DNA of 63,857 bases from positions 1-63,857 of the forward strand of contig CAYOEZ010000004.1 in assembly GCA_964402955.1 (NCBI GenBank), read 5' to 3'. The position numbers were made by a program, and so were the translations under genes. This document shows, piece after piece, positions 8,375 through 16,421 of this stretch (position 1 is the stretch's first letter; each line of letters opens with the position of its first letter). Under the pieces are notes generated by a model. It ran no database searches and was not told the DNA's origin. It saw only the letters and a program-made list of their open reading frames with translations. This stretch comes from CAYOEZ01 sp964402955. GTDB taxonomy: Bacteria > Chloroflexota > DTOL01 > DAOUCN01.

Positions 8375-8811
8375 CGTCGTCGCCGGCGGCGCGGACGGAT
8401 TGCTCGATCGGTTTGAGCAGGCTCGTGATCTTGTTGTACCTGACGTTGTTGCTCAATCCCACGCAATTGCGCTTCACCCAGGCCGAAGTGATGGCCGATT
8501 TCGTGCAGCACCGTCTCAGAGACGATACGGGCCACGTCGTCGACGGTACGGCCGTACTGCTCGATGGGCTTGCGGAAGATAGTGATCTTATCGGGCAGGA
8601 CATTACCGTACCATGCGCCGCGTGCGGTCAGAGCAATGCCCTGGTAGAGCCCAAACAGGGTCATCGGCGGCTCGATGTGTGCGTCGTGCATCTGCTCGCG
8701 GCTGGGCCGGTCTTCGATGACAATGGCCACATTCCGAATTCTGCTGCGCAGGTCATCCGGCAGGCTATCCAGGGTTTCCTGCACCACACGCTCATAAAAG
8801 GCACGTCTCAT
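8356..8811 (-). CDS. Zincin-like metallopeptidase family protein
   Basis: A 151-residue protein of the small zincin-like metallopeptidase family (PF06262 type). The motif HEIGHHFG at residues 103-110 supplies HExxH and a third zinc-ligand region. The conserved ITIFRKPIE segment (76-84) is also typical. The family is widespread and its substrate is unknown. I chose ATG 8811 over an open frame reaching 8856. On the minus strand TATAAT ends seven bases before this ATG, so the message may be leaderless. The C-terminal 35-40 residues (Gln-rich, then PRRRRRRTSTEY) exceed the usual family length and come partly from a heptanucleotide repeat. Confidence 0.8.
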   Translation of the reverse strand: MRRAFYERVVQETLDSLPDDLRSRIRNVAIVIEDRPSREQMHDAHIEPPMTLFGLYQGIALTARGAWYGNVLPDKITIFRKPIEQYGRTVDDVARIVSETVLHEIGHHFGLGEAQLRGIEQQRQVQQDHEPAQTDRAIRPRRRRRRTSTEY

Positions 8812-8870
8812 GATCCAGATTATATCAGATTCTGGGTAGTGGGTATATAGACTCAAGAGGAGGCTGTCGC

Positions 8871-9125
8871 ATGAATCCCATCTATTGGTTGATTGCGGGT
8901 GGAGTTGCGGGGTGGTTGGCTGGCACCATCATGCAGGGACGCGGATTTGGCTGCATCGGCAATGTGATCATCGGCCTCATTGGCGGCGCGATTGGCGGCT
9001 ATGTCTTCCAGTCGCTCAAAATCGCTCCCCTGGCGACCGGTATCCTCAACGAGATCATTACCTCGCTGGTTGGGGCGATGATCTTGCTCGGCATCGCCAA
9101 CATCCTGTCGCCGCGCAGGCGCTAG
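8871..9125 (+). CDS. GlsB/YeaQ/YmgE-family membrane protein
   Basis: An 84-residue, very hydrophobic protein of the transglycosylase-associated (GlsB/YeaQ/YmgE) family. It has three predicted membrane helices and a Gly-rich pattern: WLIAGGVAGWLAGTIMQG, then IGNVIIGLIGGAIGGYVF, then a third helix ending in a basic SPRRR tail. Members are often induced by stress but their biochemical role is unclear. AGAGGAGG-type sequence precedes the ATG. It is divergent from the metallopeptidase gene and is followed one base later by a Nudix gene, so the two are probably co-transcribed. Confidence 0.85.
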   Translation: MNPIYWLIAGGVAGWLAGTIMQGRGFGCIGNVIIGLIGGAIGGYVFQSLKIAPLATGILNEIITSLVGAMILLGIANILSPRRR

Positions 9126-9126
9126 C

Positions 9127-9606
9127 ATGGAGCGCTTCGTTGCGTATCCACGCACGCTGTGTTTCGTGTTGAACGGCCACGATGTGCTCTTGCTCAAGGG
9201 AGCTCCAACCAAGCGCCTCTATGCTAACCTGTACAATGGTGTGGGCGGGCACGTGGAGCACGACGAGGATGTCCTATCGTCGCTCCACCGTGAGGTCCGT
9301 GAGGAAACGGGGCTGGAGATCACCGAACCCGCGCTGCGAGCGGTGATTGTCGCCGATGAGGGCGCCGGGCCAGGTGTGCTGATCTTTGTCTACACGGCGA
9401 CCAGCGCCAGTCGCCTCTTGCGGCCATCGACAGAGGGCGCGCTCGCCTGGGTTCCCCGCGGCGGCGTGCTCGACTATGACCTCGTGCCCGACCTGCGAGA
9501 GCTGCTGCCGCGGCTGTTGGCAGGGGACGCCGGGCGTCTCATTTACGGGCAGTATGGCAAAGATGGCTTTCAATTGCGCGAGGAGGTCACATGGCCGGCA
9601 GAGTGA
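9127..9606 (+). CDS. Nudix hydrolase (MutT-like)
   Basis: A 159-residue pyrophosphohydrolase. The Nudix box is intact at about residues 40-63: GGHVEHDE, then REVREETGLEI, with the metal-binding Glu residues present. Members cleave nucleoside diphosphate derivatives such as 8-oxo-dGTP. The loop NGVGGHVEHDED and the length fit the MutT/8-oxo-dGTPase subgroup, but the substrate cannot be fixed from sequence. The gene starts one base after the preceding membrane protein gene and its 3' end overlaps a glutaredoxin-like gene by 16 bases, consistent with a small stress or damage-repair operon. Confidence 0.88.
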   Translation: MERFVAYPRTLCFVLNGHDVLLLKGAPTKRLYANLYNGVGGHVEHDEDVLSSLHREVREETGLEITEPALRAVIVADEGAGPGVLIFVYTATSASRLLRPSTEGALAWVPRGGVLDYDLVPDLRELLPRLLAGDAGRLIYGQYGKDGFQLREEVTWPAE

Positions 9607-9812
9607 TCATGTATACCCTGGCAACCTGCCCTGTGTGCGTCCAGGCACGCGCCGTGCTCAAGAAAAGAGGGGTCGACTTCGAGGATCGCGTTGTCGATGA
9701 CCGTCCCGACTGGCAAATGGACGTCGTGCGCCTGAGCAACCAGAGCACGGCGCCGGTCATTGTCTGGGCCGACGGGCGCGTTGAGGTCGGCATCGATGGC
9801 GAGCGTGGTTGA
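9591..9812 (+). CDS. Glutaredoxin-like protein
   Basis: A 73-residue single-domain thioredoxin fold. The active-site pair is C13-P-V-C16 in TLATCPVCVQA, and the cis-Pro loop TAPVIV (52-57) follows at the right distance. The conserved glutathione-binding TVP is TAP here. It should reduce disulfides in the cytoplasm, or deliver electrons in the NrdH style. It overlaps the Nudix gene by 16 bases, so the two are translationally coupled. Confidence 0.85.
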   Translation: MAGRVIMYTLATCPVCVQARAVLKKRGVDFEDRVVDDRPDWQMDVVRLSNQSTAPVIVWADGRVEVGIDGERG

Positions 9813-9857
9813 CACATCTAGCATCCAGGCCGTGAGTCTGGGAGAGGCAGCAAAGGT

Positions 9858-9941
9858 GGCAAAGGGCACAAACTCATCTGCGCCCAGATCGGGAGCGGGG
9901 CCGCGCTCAATGTGGAAGCCATCGCCGAGAAAGCGTGGGTG
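9858..9941 (-). pseudogene. Possible remnant of a surface-protein C-terminus
   Basis: On the minus strand this stretch reads HPRFLGDGFHIERG and then APDLGADEF. That resembles the end of right-handed beta-helix surface proteins (GDGFHL...DIGADEY). There is no start, and the reading then runs into unrelated sequence. It lies between the convergent glutaredoxin and rmuC genes. It may be a decayed gene end or coincidence. Confidence 0.3.
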
Positions 9942-9985
9942 CCACTGTATCGTACTGGATCGCCAGCGTACCAAAGCCGGTGGCC

Positions 9986-11338
9986 TCAATCCAGAAAACG
10001 TATCTGCGTGTTTTGGGTCAGTCCCTCTTCCTGATGCAATTCCCGGTCAACCGTTGTTTCCTGTTCAATAGCCACTGCTTCGGTCAACTGCTCAGGCTGT
10101 CCGTTCGCTCCTTGGGGCAGTTCACTGATTTGGAGTAGTCGTGCTTGTTGTTCAATTGGTGACACATCTGGCAATTCGTCTGTGACAATGCCAGCGTCCC
10201 TGAAACGGCGTGTTGCCGGAAGAACACGGCTCTCCATCGATGCGATTGCCCTATTGTAAGCTTCTACAGCCTGGTTAAGCTTCTTTCCGGTATCGTTCAA
10301 GTGACCGACGAAGAGGGTCAAACGATCATGGATCTCCTTACCCTGTTGCGCCACACCGCGGATATTCTGCGCTACCTGATACTGTTGCCAGCCATAGGCG
10401 GCTCCTTTGAGTAGCGCAAGCAGGGTCACTGGTGTCGTTATGAACACGCGCAGCCCAATCGCAAACTCAAACAGCCCCGGTTCATAGTCGAAAGCGGCGC
10501 AGAGACATGCTTCATTGGGTATGAACATCACAACAAACTCAGGGGACTTTGCCTCTGACTTGTCGAATTGCTGCCAGTAGGCCTTTCTAGCCAGATCACG
10601 GACACGATTCTGCATCGCCTTCGTGTGCTCAAGCAGTTTAGTACGGCGTTTGCTCTCGTCGCCTGTCTCCATTGCTTCCAAATAGGCATCCATTGGAGTC
10701 TTAGAGTCAACTGGTACAATGCCGCCGTTCGGCAGACGAATGATCATGTCTGGCCGGCCTTCCTCTGTGACAACCTGTTCTTCAAAATCGACATGCTCTT
10801 TCATTCCTGCCATCTCGACGACACGATGGAGCTGCATCTCTCCCCAACGACCTCGCACAGTGGACGACTTCAGCGCCTGGGCGATTGTTGTGGTCGTGTT
10901 CTGCAGTTGCAAATGTGTCTGAAGAAGTTGACGCAACTGCTCCTGCAAACCGGAATACGCCCCTGTTCGCGTTTTCTCAAGCTCACGGACCTCCATGTCG
11001 AGTTTGTCAAGGTTGCTCGTGAGCGGTTCTACCATCTTTCCCAAGATTCCGTTGAGCTGTTCCCCAGCCCTCGCCATGAAAGCATCCGCGTTGGTGTGAA
11101 GAGACTGGCTGGCCAATGCTTCAAAGGCATCGCGCATCTCTTGCTGGGCACGATCGACCCATTGGAGTTTCTCAGCGTCTGCTTCTCGCTCTTTGTTCAC
11201 TTCTGCGAGTTTGATCTTGAGATCCTGCGTGATCGTGCCTTCGCGCAGGCGCTCTCTGAACCAGAAGAACACACCGACCGCCAAACCGCTAAGTACGCCA
11301 AGTACGAAACCGAGTAGCAGCCACTGGTCTGTGCTCAT
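9986..11338 (-). CDS. rmuC: RmuC-family DNA recombination protein
   Basis: A 450-residue RmuC-family protein with an N-terminal membrane helix (WLLLGFVLGVLSGLAVGVFF), a long coiled coil (about 40-170) and a restriction-endonuclease-like core. Core motifs seen are STVRGRWGE, the PDMIIRLP/VPVDSKTPMDAY pair containing the D...D-x-K nuclease signature, and FVVMFIPNEA. RmuC proteins limit rearrangement at inverted repeats, which is noteworthy in this repeat-rich region. ATG 11338 is chosen because AGGAGGGAGCAG precedes it. The C-terminal tail (SELPQGANGQPEQ onward) is polar and probably disordered. It is transcribed downstream of the HAD and phosphorylase genes with a 129-base gap. Confidence 0.9.
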   Translation of the reverse strand: MSTDQWLLLGFVLGVLSGLAVGVFFWFRERLREGTITQDLKIKLAEVNKEREADAEKLQWVDRAQQEMRDAFEALASQSLHTNADAFMARAGEQLNGILGKMVEPLTSNLDKLDMEVRELEKTRTGAYSGLQEQLRQLLQTHLQLQNTTTTIAQALKSSTVRGRWGEMQLHRVVEMAGMKEHVDFEEQVVTEEGRPDMIIRLPNGGIVPVDSKTPMDAYLEAMETGDESKRRTKLLEHTKAMQNRVRDLARKAYWQQFDKSEAKSPEFVVMFIPNEACLCAAFDYEPGLFEFAIGLRVFITTPVTLLALLKGAAYGWQQYQVAQNIRGVAQQGKEIHDRLTLFVGHLNDTGKKLNQAVEAYNRAIASMESRVLPATRRFRDAGIVTDELPDVSPIEQQARLLQISELPQGANGQPEQLTEAVAIEQETTVDRELHQEEGLTQNTQIRFLD

Positions 11339-11467
11339 CTGCTCCCTCCTGCCACTTGAAGCCAATCTCAGTGAATGCTGCCAGCAAGTACTGCCTGGCT
11401 GCTGCCAGCAGAGCAGTCCGAGAAATGCGTTTGATGGCCTCTCGCCTCTCGAACCGCTACTTCTGTC

Positions 11468-12157
11468 TCATCTTGCGCCAGCTTTCATCCGCTGCAGCAG
11501 CCCTGGCAGATCAGCCAACGTACTGATGATCGGCGCTTCGATGTCAGCGCTAGCGCCCCATCGATTCAACCATATGCCCTGCATGCCTACTGCCCGGCTG
11601 CCCCGCGCGTCAAAGTCCACATTGTCGCCCACATAGGTGCATTCCTGCGGCTGCACATTGGCCAGGCGGCAGGCATGCAGGAATATCTCCGGTTGCGGCT
11701 TGGGCTTGCCGATGTCGCCGGAGACGACGACCAGCGAGAATAGAGACACAATGTTGGTCTGCGCCAGCTTGCGCCGTTGTTGCGCCGGGTCGCCATTGGT
11801 AATGACGCCCAGCCGGCGCTCCGCCAGCGCGGCCAGGCAGGGCAAGGCGTCGGCAAAGAGCGACCAGTTGGCCTCGTGATGCGCCAGGTAACGGGCGAAA
11901 CGGGCGTCGGCCTCAGCGCCGGCTAGCTCCGGCTGGCCGAAGACCTCGCGTATGCGCCTGCGCCGCTGCTCGCTGAAGCTGATCGCCCCCGTCGTGAAGT
12001 CACGGTAGTGTCTGGCCGACAGTGCGTCCCACAGAGCAGGAAACTCGTCCTCGGAATAGGGTATCAGGTGCGCAAACTCACGCCGGAAAGCGCGTGCTGC
12101 TTCGTCCTGGGCGCGCCGGTCATCGAGTAGCGTGTCGTCAATATCGAAGAAGATCAT
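11468..12157 (-). CDS. HAD-superfamily hydrolase (nucleotidase-like)
   Basis: A 229-residue HAD phosphatase with all four motifs: FFDIDDTLLDD (Asp5 nucleophile, Asp7 acid/base), VITNGD for motif II, GKPKPQPEIF with the motif III Lys, and GDNVDFDARG for motif IV. The helical cap follows motif I, as in the YjjG-type pyrimidine 5'-nucleotidases. Its start overlaps the end of the pyrimidine phosphorylase gene by four bases (ATGA), so the two proteins are made together. This context favours dephosphorylation of pyrimidine nucleotides ahead of phosphorolysis. The substrate remains an inference. Confidence 0.87.
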   Translation of the reverse strand: MIFFDIDDTLLDDRRAQDEAARAFRREFAHLIPYSEDEFPALWDALSARHYRDFTTGAISFSEQRRRRIREVFGQPELAGAEADARFARYLAHHEANWSLFADALPCLAALAERRLGVITNGDPAQQRRKLAQTNIVSLFSLVVVSGDIGKPKPQPEIFLHACRLANVQPQECTYVGDNVDFDARGSRAVGMQGIWLNRWGASADIEAPIISTLADLPGLLQRMKAGAR

Positions 12158-13467
12158 TGTCCGTCCAGAATGCGATGAATGAGCTGCGGTCTCTCAAGCG
12201 GCGCGGCGCTCCAGGTATACGCTGCCAGCAGGCGCTGCCTGGCCGCTGCCAACTTCTGCTCGTCGTTGGCGTGAATGGTGAGCAGCGGCTGCCCCGGCTT
12301 CATGCTGTCGCCCACTTTGGCATGCAGCACAATGCCGACGGCGTGGTCAATCGTGTCAGTCTTCTTTGCCCGCCCACCGCCCAGGTCAACAACAGTCATC
12401 CCTACTTCGGCGGCGTCAATGGCGGTGATGTAGCCTCCCTGCGGCGCGGGAACAGCCTCGATCAGCCTTGCCCGTGGCATAATGCCCGGCTGGTCAACCA
12501 CATCGGCGCAGCCGCCCTGACTCTCGATCAACTCGCGCAGCTTGGCCAGCCCGCGCCCGCAGCGGATGGCTTCGTCCAGCAGTGCGCGCGCCTCAGGAAC
12601 AGTCTGCGCCTTTTGACCCAGCATGAGCATCTGGCTGGCAATGGTCAGGCATAGCTCATTGAAGTCGGGGGGACCGTCGCCGCGCAACGTGTCGATCGCC
12701 TCGCCTACTTCCAGCGCATTGCCCACGGCGCAGCCCAGCGGCTGGCTCATGTCGGAAAGGACGGCCACCACGCGCCGCCCCACGCCCTGGCCGATCTGCA
12801 CCATCGTACGCGCCAGAGCATCGGCCTGCTCGATAGTCTTCATGAACGCCCCGCTGCCGACTTTCACGTCGAGCACGATGGCATCGGCGCCGGCGGCGAT
12901 TTTTTTGCTCATGATCGAACTGGCAATAAGGGGAATGCTTGCGACCGTGGCCGTCACGTCGCGCAGAGCATAGAGCTTGCCGTCGGCAGGCGCCAGATCG
13001 ACAGACTGCCCGGCCAGAACGATGCCGTGCTGCCTGAGGTTGCTGAGGAATTGTTGCCTGGTCAGGTTGACGTTGAACCCCGGGATCGATTCGAGCTTGT
13101 CCAGCGTGCCGCCGGAGAAGCCCAGCCCGCGCCCGCTCATTTTCCCGACGGGCAGGCCCAGGCTGGCGACAAGAGGAGCGACAACCAGTGAGGTTTTGTC
13201 GCCGACGCCGCCGGTGGAGTGCTTGTCAACAACCAGAGGGAAACCCAGGCTCTTCAGATCGAGAATCTCGCCGGAGTGGGCCATCGCCAGGGTGAGATCG
13301 GTGATCTCGCGGGGGATCATGCCGCGCCATAGCACGGCCATAGCCCAGGCGGCGACCTGGTAATCAGGGATCTCGCCGCGCACATAGCCGTTGATGAGGA
13401 ACTGTATCTCCTCAGCGGTGAGGGTTTCCCCGTCTCGCTTCTTTGCGATCAGGTCAACTGCACGCAT
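12154..13467 (-). CDS. deoA: Pyrimidine-nucleoside/thymidine phosphorylase
   Basis: A 437-residue phosphorylase that splits thymidine or uridine with phosphate into base and (deoxy)ribose-1-phosphate for salvage and carbon use. The N-terminal helical domain MRAVDLIAKKRDG is followed by the phosphate-binding KHSTGGVGDKTS (82-93) and the signature SGRGLGFSGGTLDKLESIPG (111-130). The C-terminal domain has HAKVGDSMKPGQPLLTIHA. The length matches the family. The choice between strict thymidine phosphorylase and broad pyrimidine phosphorylase (Pdp) is open. It begins 26 bases after an esterase gene and is coupled to the HAD gene downstream. Confidence 0.93.
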   Translation of the reverse strand: MRAVDLIAKKRDGETLTAEEIQFLINGYVRGEIPDYQVAAWAMAVLWRGMIPREITDLTLAMAHSGEILDLKSLGFPLVVDKHSTGGVGDKTSLVVAPLVASLGLPVGKMSGRGLGFSGGTLDKLESIPGFNVNLTRQQFLSNLRQHGIVLAGQSVDLAPADGKLYALRDVTATVASIPLIASSIMSKKIAAGADAIVLDVKVGSGAFMKTIEQADALARTMVQIGQGVGRRVVAVLSDMSQPLGCAVGNALEVGEAIDTLRGDGPPDFNELCLTIASQMLMLGQKAQTVPEARALLDEAIRCGRGLAKLRELIESQGGCADVVDQPGIMPRARLIEAVPAPQGGYITAIDAAEVGMTVVDLGGGRAKKTDTIDHAVGIVLHAKVGDSMKPGQPLLTIHANDEQKLAAARQRLLAAYTWSAAPLERPQLIHRILDGQ

Positions 13468-13493
13468 CTATACGCACCTTCTTACGAACAGAA

Positions 13494-14306
13494 TCAGCGG
13501 ACGAAGCCCTTGCCGCGCAACCACGCCGCGAGGTGATCGAGCCAGGTAGCCAGCGCCGGGTCACTGGGCGCCATCGGTGAGCCGCCAAAGCCGTGGCCGC
13601 CATGCTCATAGAGGTGCATCTCCAGTGTAATACCCTGCGCCCGCAGCGCCAGCGCCAGGTTCATGCTGTTCTGGCAGGGGACTTTGTCGTCATCGACAGC
13701 GTGGACGATGAACGCCGGCGGCGTTTGCACCGTCACTTGCCTGTCGATCGACAGCTTCTCCAACAGGGCCGGGTCGGGGTTGTCGCCGAGCAAGTTGGCG
13801 GCCGACTTGACGCTCGCCAGCGGCCCGCTCAGAGCGACAACTGGGTAGACAAGGATCATCAAGTCGGGCCGCGACGAGGTGGCGCGGAAACTGCTGTAGC
13901 GATCCAGCTCAGGGGTGTCAAAGCTGACGCCGGTGTGCGCCGCCAGATGGCCGCCTGCGCTGAAGCCGATCACGCCGATACGGCGGGGATCGATGGCAAA
14001 CTCCTGGCTGCGTGCTCGTGCCAGACGGATGCTCTCGGCTGCGTCGAGCCAGGGCGCCGGGTGGTGGTAGCGCGGGCCAACCCGGTAACTCAAGAGGAAG
14101 GCTGTGACGCCGTGCTCGGTCAGCCACTGTGCCACCGGCTCCTTCTCATGCGCAACCTTCGCTGCATAGCAGCCGCCCGGGCAGATGATGACAGCGGCGC
14201 CGGTCGGGTGATCAAGAGTGTAGATTGTGAGCTCGGGGATGTCATCTGGCCCATTGCCCAGAGCTAGCGGTACCTGCGGCCAAATGGGAATCGTCGTTGT
14301 TTGCAT
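13494..14306 (-). CDS. Alpha/beta hydrolase (esterase/lipase-like)
   Basis: A 270-residue cytoplasmic alpha/beta hydrolase. The oxyanion segment is VIICPGGCYAAK, the nucleophile elbow GFSAGG at 114-119, the acid in VHAVDDDKVP and the catalytic His in YEHGGHGFGG. It is closest to the small esterases often linked to carbohydrate ester removal (BD-FAE/acetyl-xylan-esterase type), but the substrate is unproven. I chose ATG 14306, preceded by CGAGGATAAAC. The open frame continues to 14372 only by reading through a heptanucleotide repeat. It is probably the first gene of the run with the phosphorylase and HAD genes. Confidence 0.82.
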   Translation of the reverse strand: MQTTTIPIWPQVPLALGNGPDDIPELTIYTLDHPTGAAVIICPGGCYAAKVAHEKEPVAQWLTEHGVTAFLLSYRVGPRYHHPAPWLDAAESIRLARARSQEFAIDPRRIGVIGFSAGGHLAAHTGVSFDTPELDRYSSFRATSSRPDLMILVYPVVALSGPLASVKSAANLLGDNPDPALLEKLSIDRQVTVQTPPAFIVHAVDDDKVPCQNSMNLALALRAQGITLEMHLYEHGGHGFGGSPMAPSDPALATWLDHLAAWLRGKGFVR

Positions 14307-14325
14307 GTTTATCCTCGATGTGGAC

Positions 14326-14424
14326 GGAGTACCGAGTACCGAGTACTGAGTGCTGAGTATCGAGTGCTGCATCCTGTATCCTGAATCTTGTATCCTGTAT
14401 CCTGACTACTGATCTCTGGTTACT
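14326..14424. repeat. Long heptanucleotide repeat array
   Basis: About 14 degenerate heptamers in register, for example GTACCGA, GTACTGA, GTGCTGA, GTATCGA, then ATCCTGT and ATCCTGA. It fills the gap between alr and the esterase gene and overlaps the alr stop codon. Confidence 0.8.
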
Positions 14425-15580
14425 GCGTGCTCACCAGCGTGCTATAGCCTGCTTCCTTCCCACCGCGCCAGTAAACGCGGGGCAGGCGGGGGGCCAGACC
14501 AACCGTCACTTCGTAATTGATCGTCCCCATGACCCCGGCCATCTCGTCACAGGTGATCTCATCACCGCCCTGGCGGCCAATGAGCACCACCTCGTCACCC
14601 TCGGCCACATCGGGGATGCCCGTTACATCGACAACCATTTGATCCATCGAGACGCGGCCCAGAACACGGGCGCGCTGACCATGGACTAGCGCCGTCCCCT
14701 TGTTGGAATAGGAGCGCTTGATGCCGTCGGCATAGCCGATGGGCAGAAGAGCGGCGACGGTCGGGCGCGACGTTACAAAAGTCCCGCCATAGCCGATGCC
14801 CGTGCCGACCGGCAGTGCGCGCAGGCGGGCGATGCGCGCCTTCAGGCTGAGCGCCGGGTGCAGATCGATGGGGCGGCTCACTTCATGCGACGGCCAGAGA
14901 CCATAGATGGCAACGCCGCAGCGTACCATATCCAAATGTGTCTCGGGCATGTCTAGCGTTGCGCCGCTGGCAGCCGCGTGGCGAATGGGAATGGCGACCC
15001 CGACCTGCGTGAGCCGGGCAAGTGTATCCATGTAGACCGCGAATTGTTTGCGCGCAGAGGTCTTGTCGGCCTCGTCGGCGCTGGCGTAATGGGTGAACAG
15101 GCCTTCCAGGCGCAAGCCCTTCATCTGCGCTAGACGCTGGGCGAAAGGGATAACCTCGTCGGGCATCATGCCATAGCGGCTGAGTCCGGTGTCTACCTTG
15201 ACGTGGACGGCCAGCGGGTTGGCAGGGTCAGCGACAGCGTTCAGCGCTTCAGCAATCTCGATGGTGTTGATCGTTGGCGTCAGGCGGTTGGCGACGACGG
15301 TTGCTGCCTGTGTGGCAGGAGTGTAGCCGAGGGTCAAAATGGGGGCTTTGATGCCGGCCTGGCGCAGTTGCACGCCTTCATCGCACAGATTCACGCCCAG
15401 CCAGGCAGCCCCGGCCTCGAGCGCCGTGCGCGCCACGGGCAGGACGCCGTGCCCGTAGGCGTTTGCCTTTACGACCGCCAGCAGTTGTGTCTTCTCTCCA
15501 ACGAGGCCTTTGAGTGCGCGTGTGTTGTGCGCTATCGCATCCAGGTCGATCTCAGCCCATGACCATCGCCCTTGAAACAT
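14420..15580 (-). CDS. alr: Alanine racemase
   Basis: A 386-residue PLP enzyme that makes D-alanine for peptidoglycan. The PLP-binding Lys38 sits in AVVKANAYGHG, and the catalytic Tyr of the second domain in GIGYGGTF. RVSMDQMVVDVT and GDEVVLIG are also typical. ATG 15580 is preceded by AAGGAGGAGGCGTCG. A promoter at 15620-15648 lies in the short gap to mntP, so alr is transcribed on its own. The last codons and stop fall in a heptanucleotide repeat. D-alanine supply fits the L,D-transpeptidase gene further along, though the two are not adjacent. Confidence 0.95.
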   Translation of the reverse strand: MFQGRWSWAEIDLDAIAHNTRALKGLVGEKTQLLAVVKANAYGHGVLPVARTALEAGAAWLGVNLCDEGVQLRQAGIKAPILTLGYTPATQAATVVANRLTPTINTIEIAEALNAVADPANPLAVHVKVDTGLSRYGMMPDEVIPFAQRLAQMKGLRLEGLFTHYASADEADKTSARKQFAVYMDTLARLTQVGVAIPIRHAAASGATLDMPETHLDMVRCGVAIYGLWPSHEVSRPIDLHPALSLKARIARLRALPVGTGIGYGGTFVTSRPTVAALLPIGYADGIKRSYSNKGTALVHGQRARVLGRVSMDQMVVDVTGIPDVAEGDEVVLIGRQGGDEITCDEMAGVMGTINYEVTVGLAPRLPRVYWRGGKEAGYSTLVSTQ

Positions 15581-15619
15581 CGACGCCTCCTCCTTGCAGG
15601 ACCATCGTTCTTCTCCAAC

Positions 15620-15648
15620 ATTATTGCACAGCAGCCAGACAACGTCAA
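15620..15648 (-). promoter_or_regulatory. alr promoter
   Basis: On the minus strand: TTGACG (plus-strand bases 15643-15648), a 17-base spacer, then AATAAT (15620-15625), ending 40 bases before the ATG. Confidence 0.55.
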
Positions 15649-15691
15649 GGGCTGGCGCTCCAGGCGAACGGGGACGCAATGAGCGCGCCGG

Positions 15692-16237
15692 CTACAGCAA
15701 GGCGCGCACGCCGATGACGATCAGAATCAGGCCACCGATGATCTCCATGCGCTTGCCGAACATCTGCCCCAGCCGGCCGCCGATGCGCAGCCCAAGCAGT
15801 GAGAGTGTGCCCGTGACGATGCCAATGATGACAGCCGGATAAAATACGTTGACCTTGAGCATCGCCAGGCTGAGCCCCACCGCAAATGCATCGATGCTCA
15901 CCGCGACGGAGAGAAGAACGAGCATCCGTCCGCGCGACGGGTCGCTCTTGTGCGTCTCGCTGTCGGTATCGAACCCGGAGCGGACCATACGTCCACCGAC
16001 AAAGGCCAACAGGCCAAAGGCGACCCAGTGATCGATGCCGCCGAGGAATCGCTGGATGGGCATGCCGCCCAGCCAGCCAAGCAGAGGAAAGAGAAACTGG
16101 AAGAGGCCAAAGTGGAATGAAAGGCGAAAGACGGGGCGGCGCGCATTGGCGTATTGTGTGGCGCCGATGCCCAGCGAGACAGCCAGTGCATCCATCGCCA
16201 GGCCAATGGCAATTGAGAAGACAGAGAGTGAGTCCAA
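15692..16237 (-). CDS. mntP: Manganese efflux pump MntP
   Basis: A 181-residue, six-helix membrane protein of the MntP (DUF204) family that exports Mn(II). Two related halves each carry the characteristic Asp-containing helix: GLAMDALAVSLGIG near the N-terminus and VSIDAFAVGLSLAM in the second half. The start is TTG 16237 with GAGGGG about eight bases upstream; no in-frame ATG is available. A strong promoter lies at 16271-16299. The leader is under 30 bases, too short for the manganese riboswitch that controls many mntP genes. Confidence 0.92.
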   Translation of the reverse strand: MDSLSVFSIAIGLAMDALAVSLGIGATQYANARRPVFRLSFHFGLFQFLFPLLGWLGGMPIQRFLGGIDHWVAFGLLAFVGGRMVRSGFDTDSETHKSDPSRGRMLVLLSVAVSIDAFAVGLSLAMLKVNVFYPAVIIGIVTGTLSLLGLRIGGRLGQMFGKRMEIIGGLILIVIGVRALL

Positions 16238-16270
16238 GCAAAACCCCTCATATGTGGCAGGTCTGGCGTA

Positions 16271-16299
16271 TTATACTCGTGTGAGTTATGTTTTGCAAG
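16271..16299 (-). promoter_or_regulatory. mntP promoter
   Basis: On the minus strand: TTGCAA (16294-16299), a 17-base spacer, then a perfect TATAAT (16271-16276). Confidence 0.65.
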
Positions 16300-16366
16300 C
16301 GCATGCCAACAGCCAAAGCCAACAACGCCCCTTTACTTTTCGCAGCCGATTGTGTATTATGAACTG

Positions 16367-16387
16367 TGTCACTTACATAACGTGACA
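16367..16387. promoter_or_regulatory. Palindrome between mntP and the SbcC-like gene
   Basis: TGTCAC, a nine-base spacer, then GTGACA. A perfect dyad in the divergent promoter region, which could be a regulator site. The regulator is unknown. Confidence 0.35.
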
Positions 16388-16421
16388 ACTTGACGCTCTG
16401 ACAGGCACGCACAACTTTCTC

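Noticed and set aside
14326..14424. Possible CRISPR or minisatellite array
   Set aside because: Units are seven bases, degenerate, without spacers; it is a short-period repeat.
16238..16420. Manganese (yybP-ykoY) riboswitch ahead of mntP
   Set aside because: The promoter leaves a leader under 30 bases and the conserved riboswitch loops are not seen.
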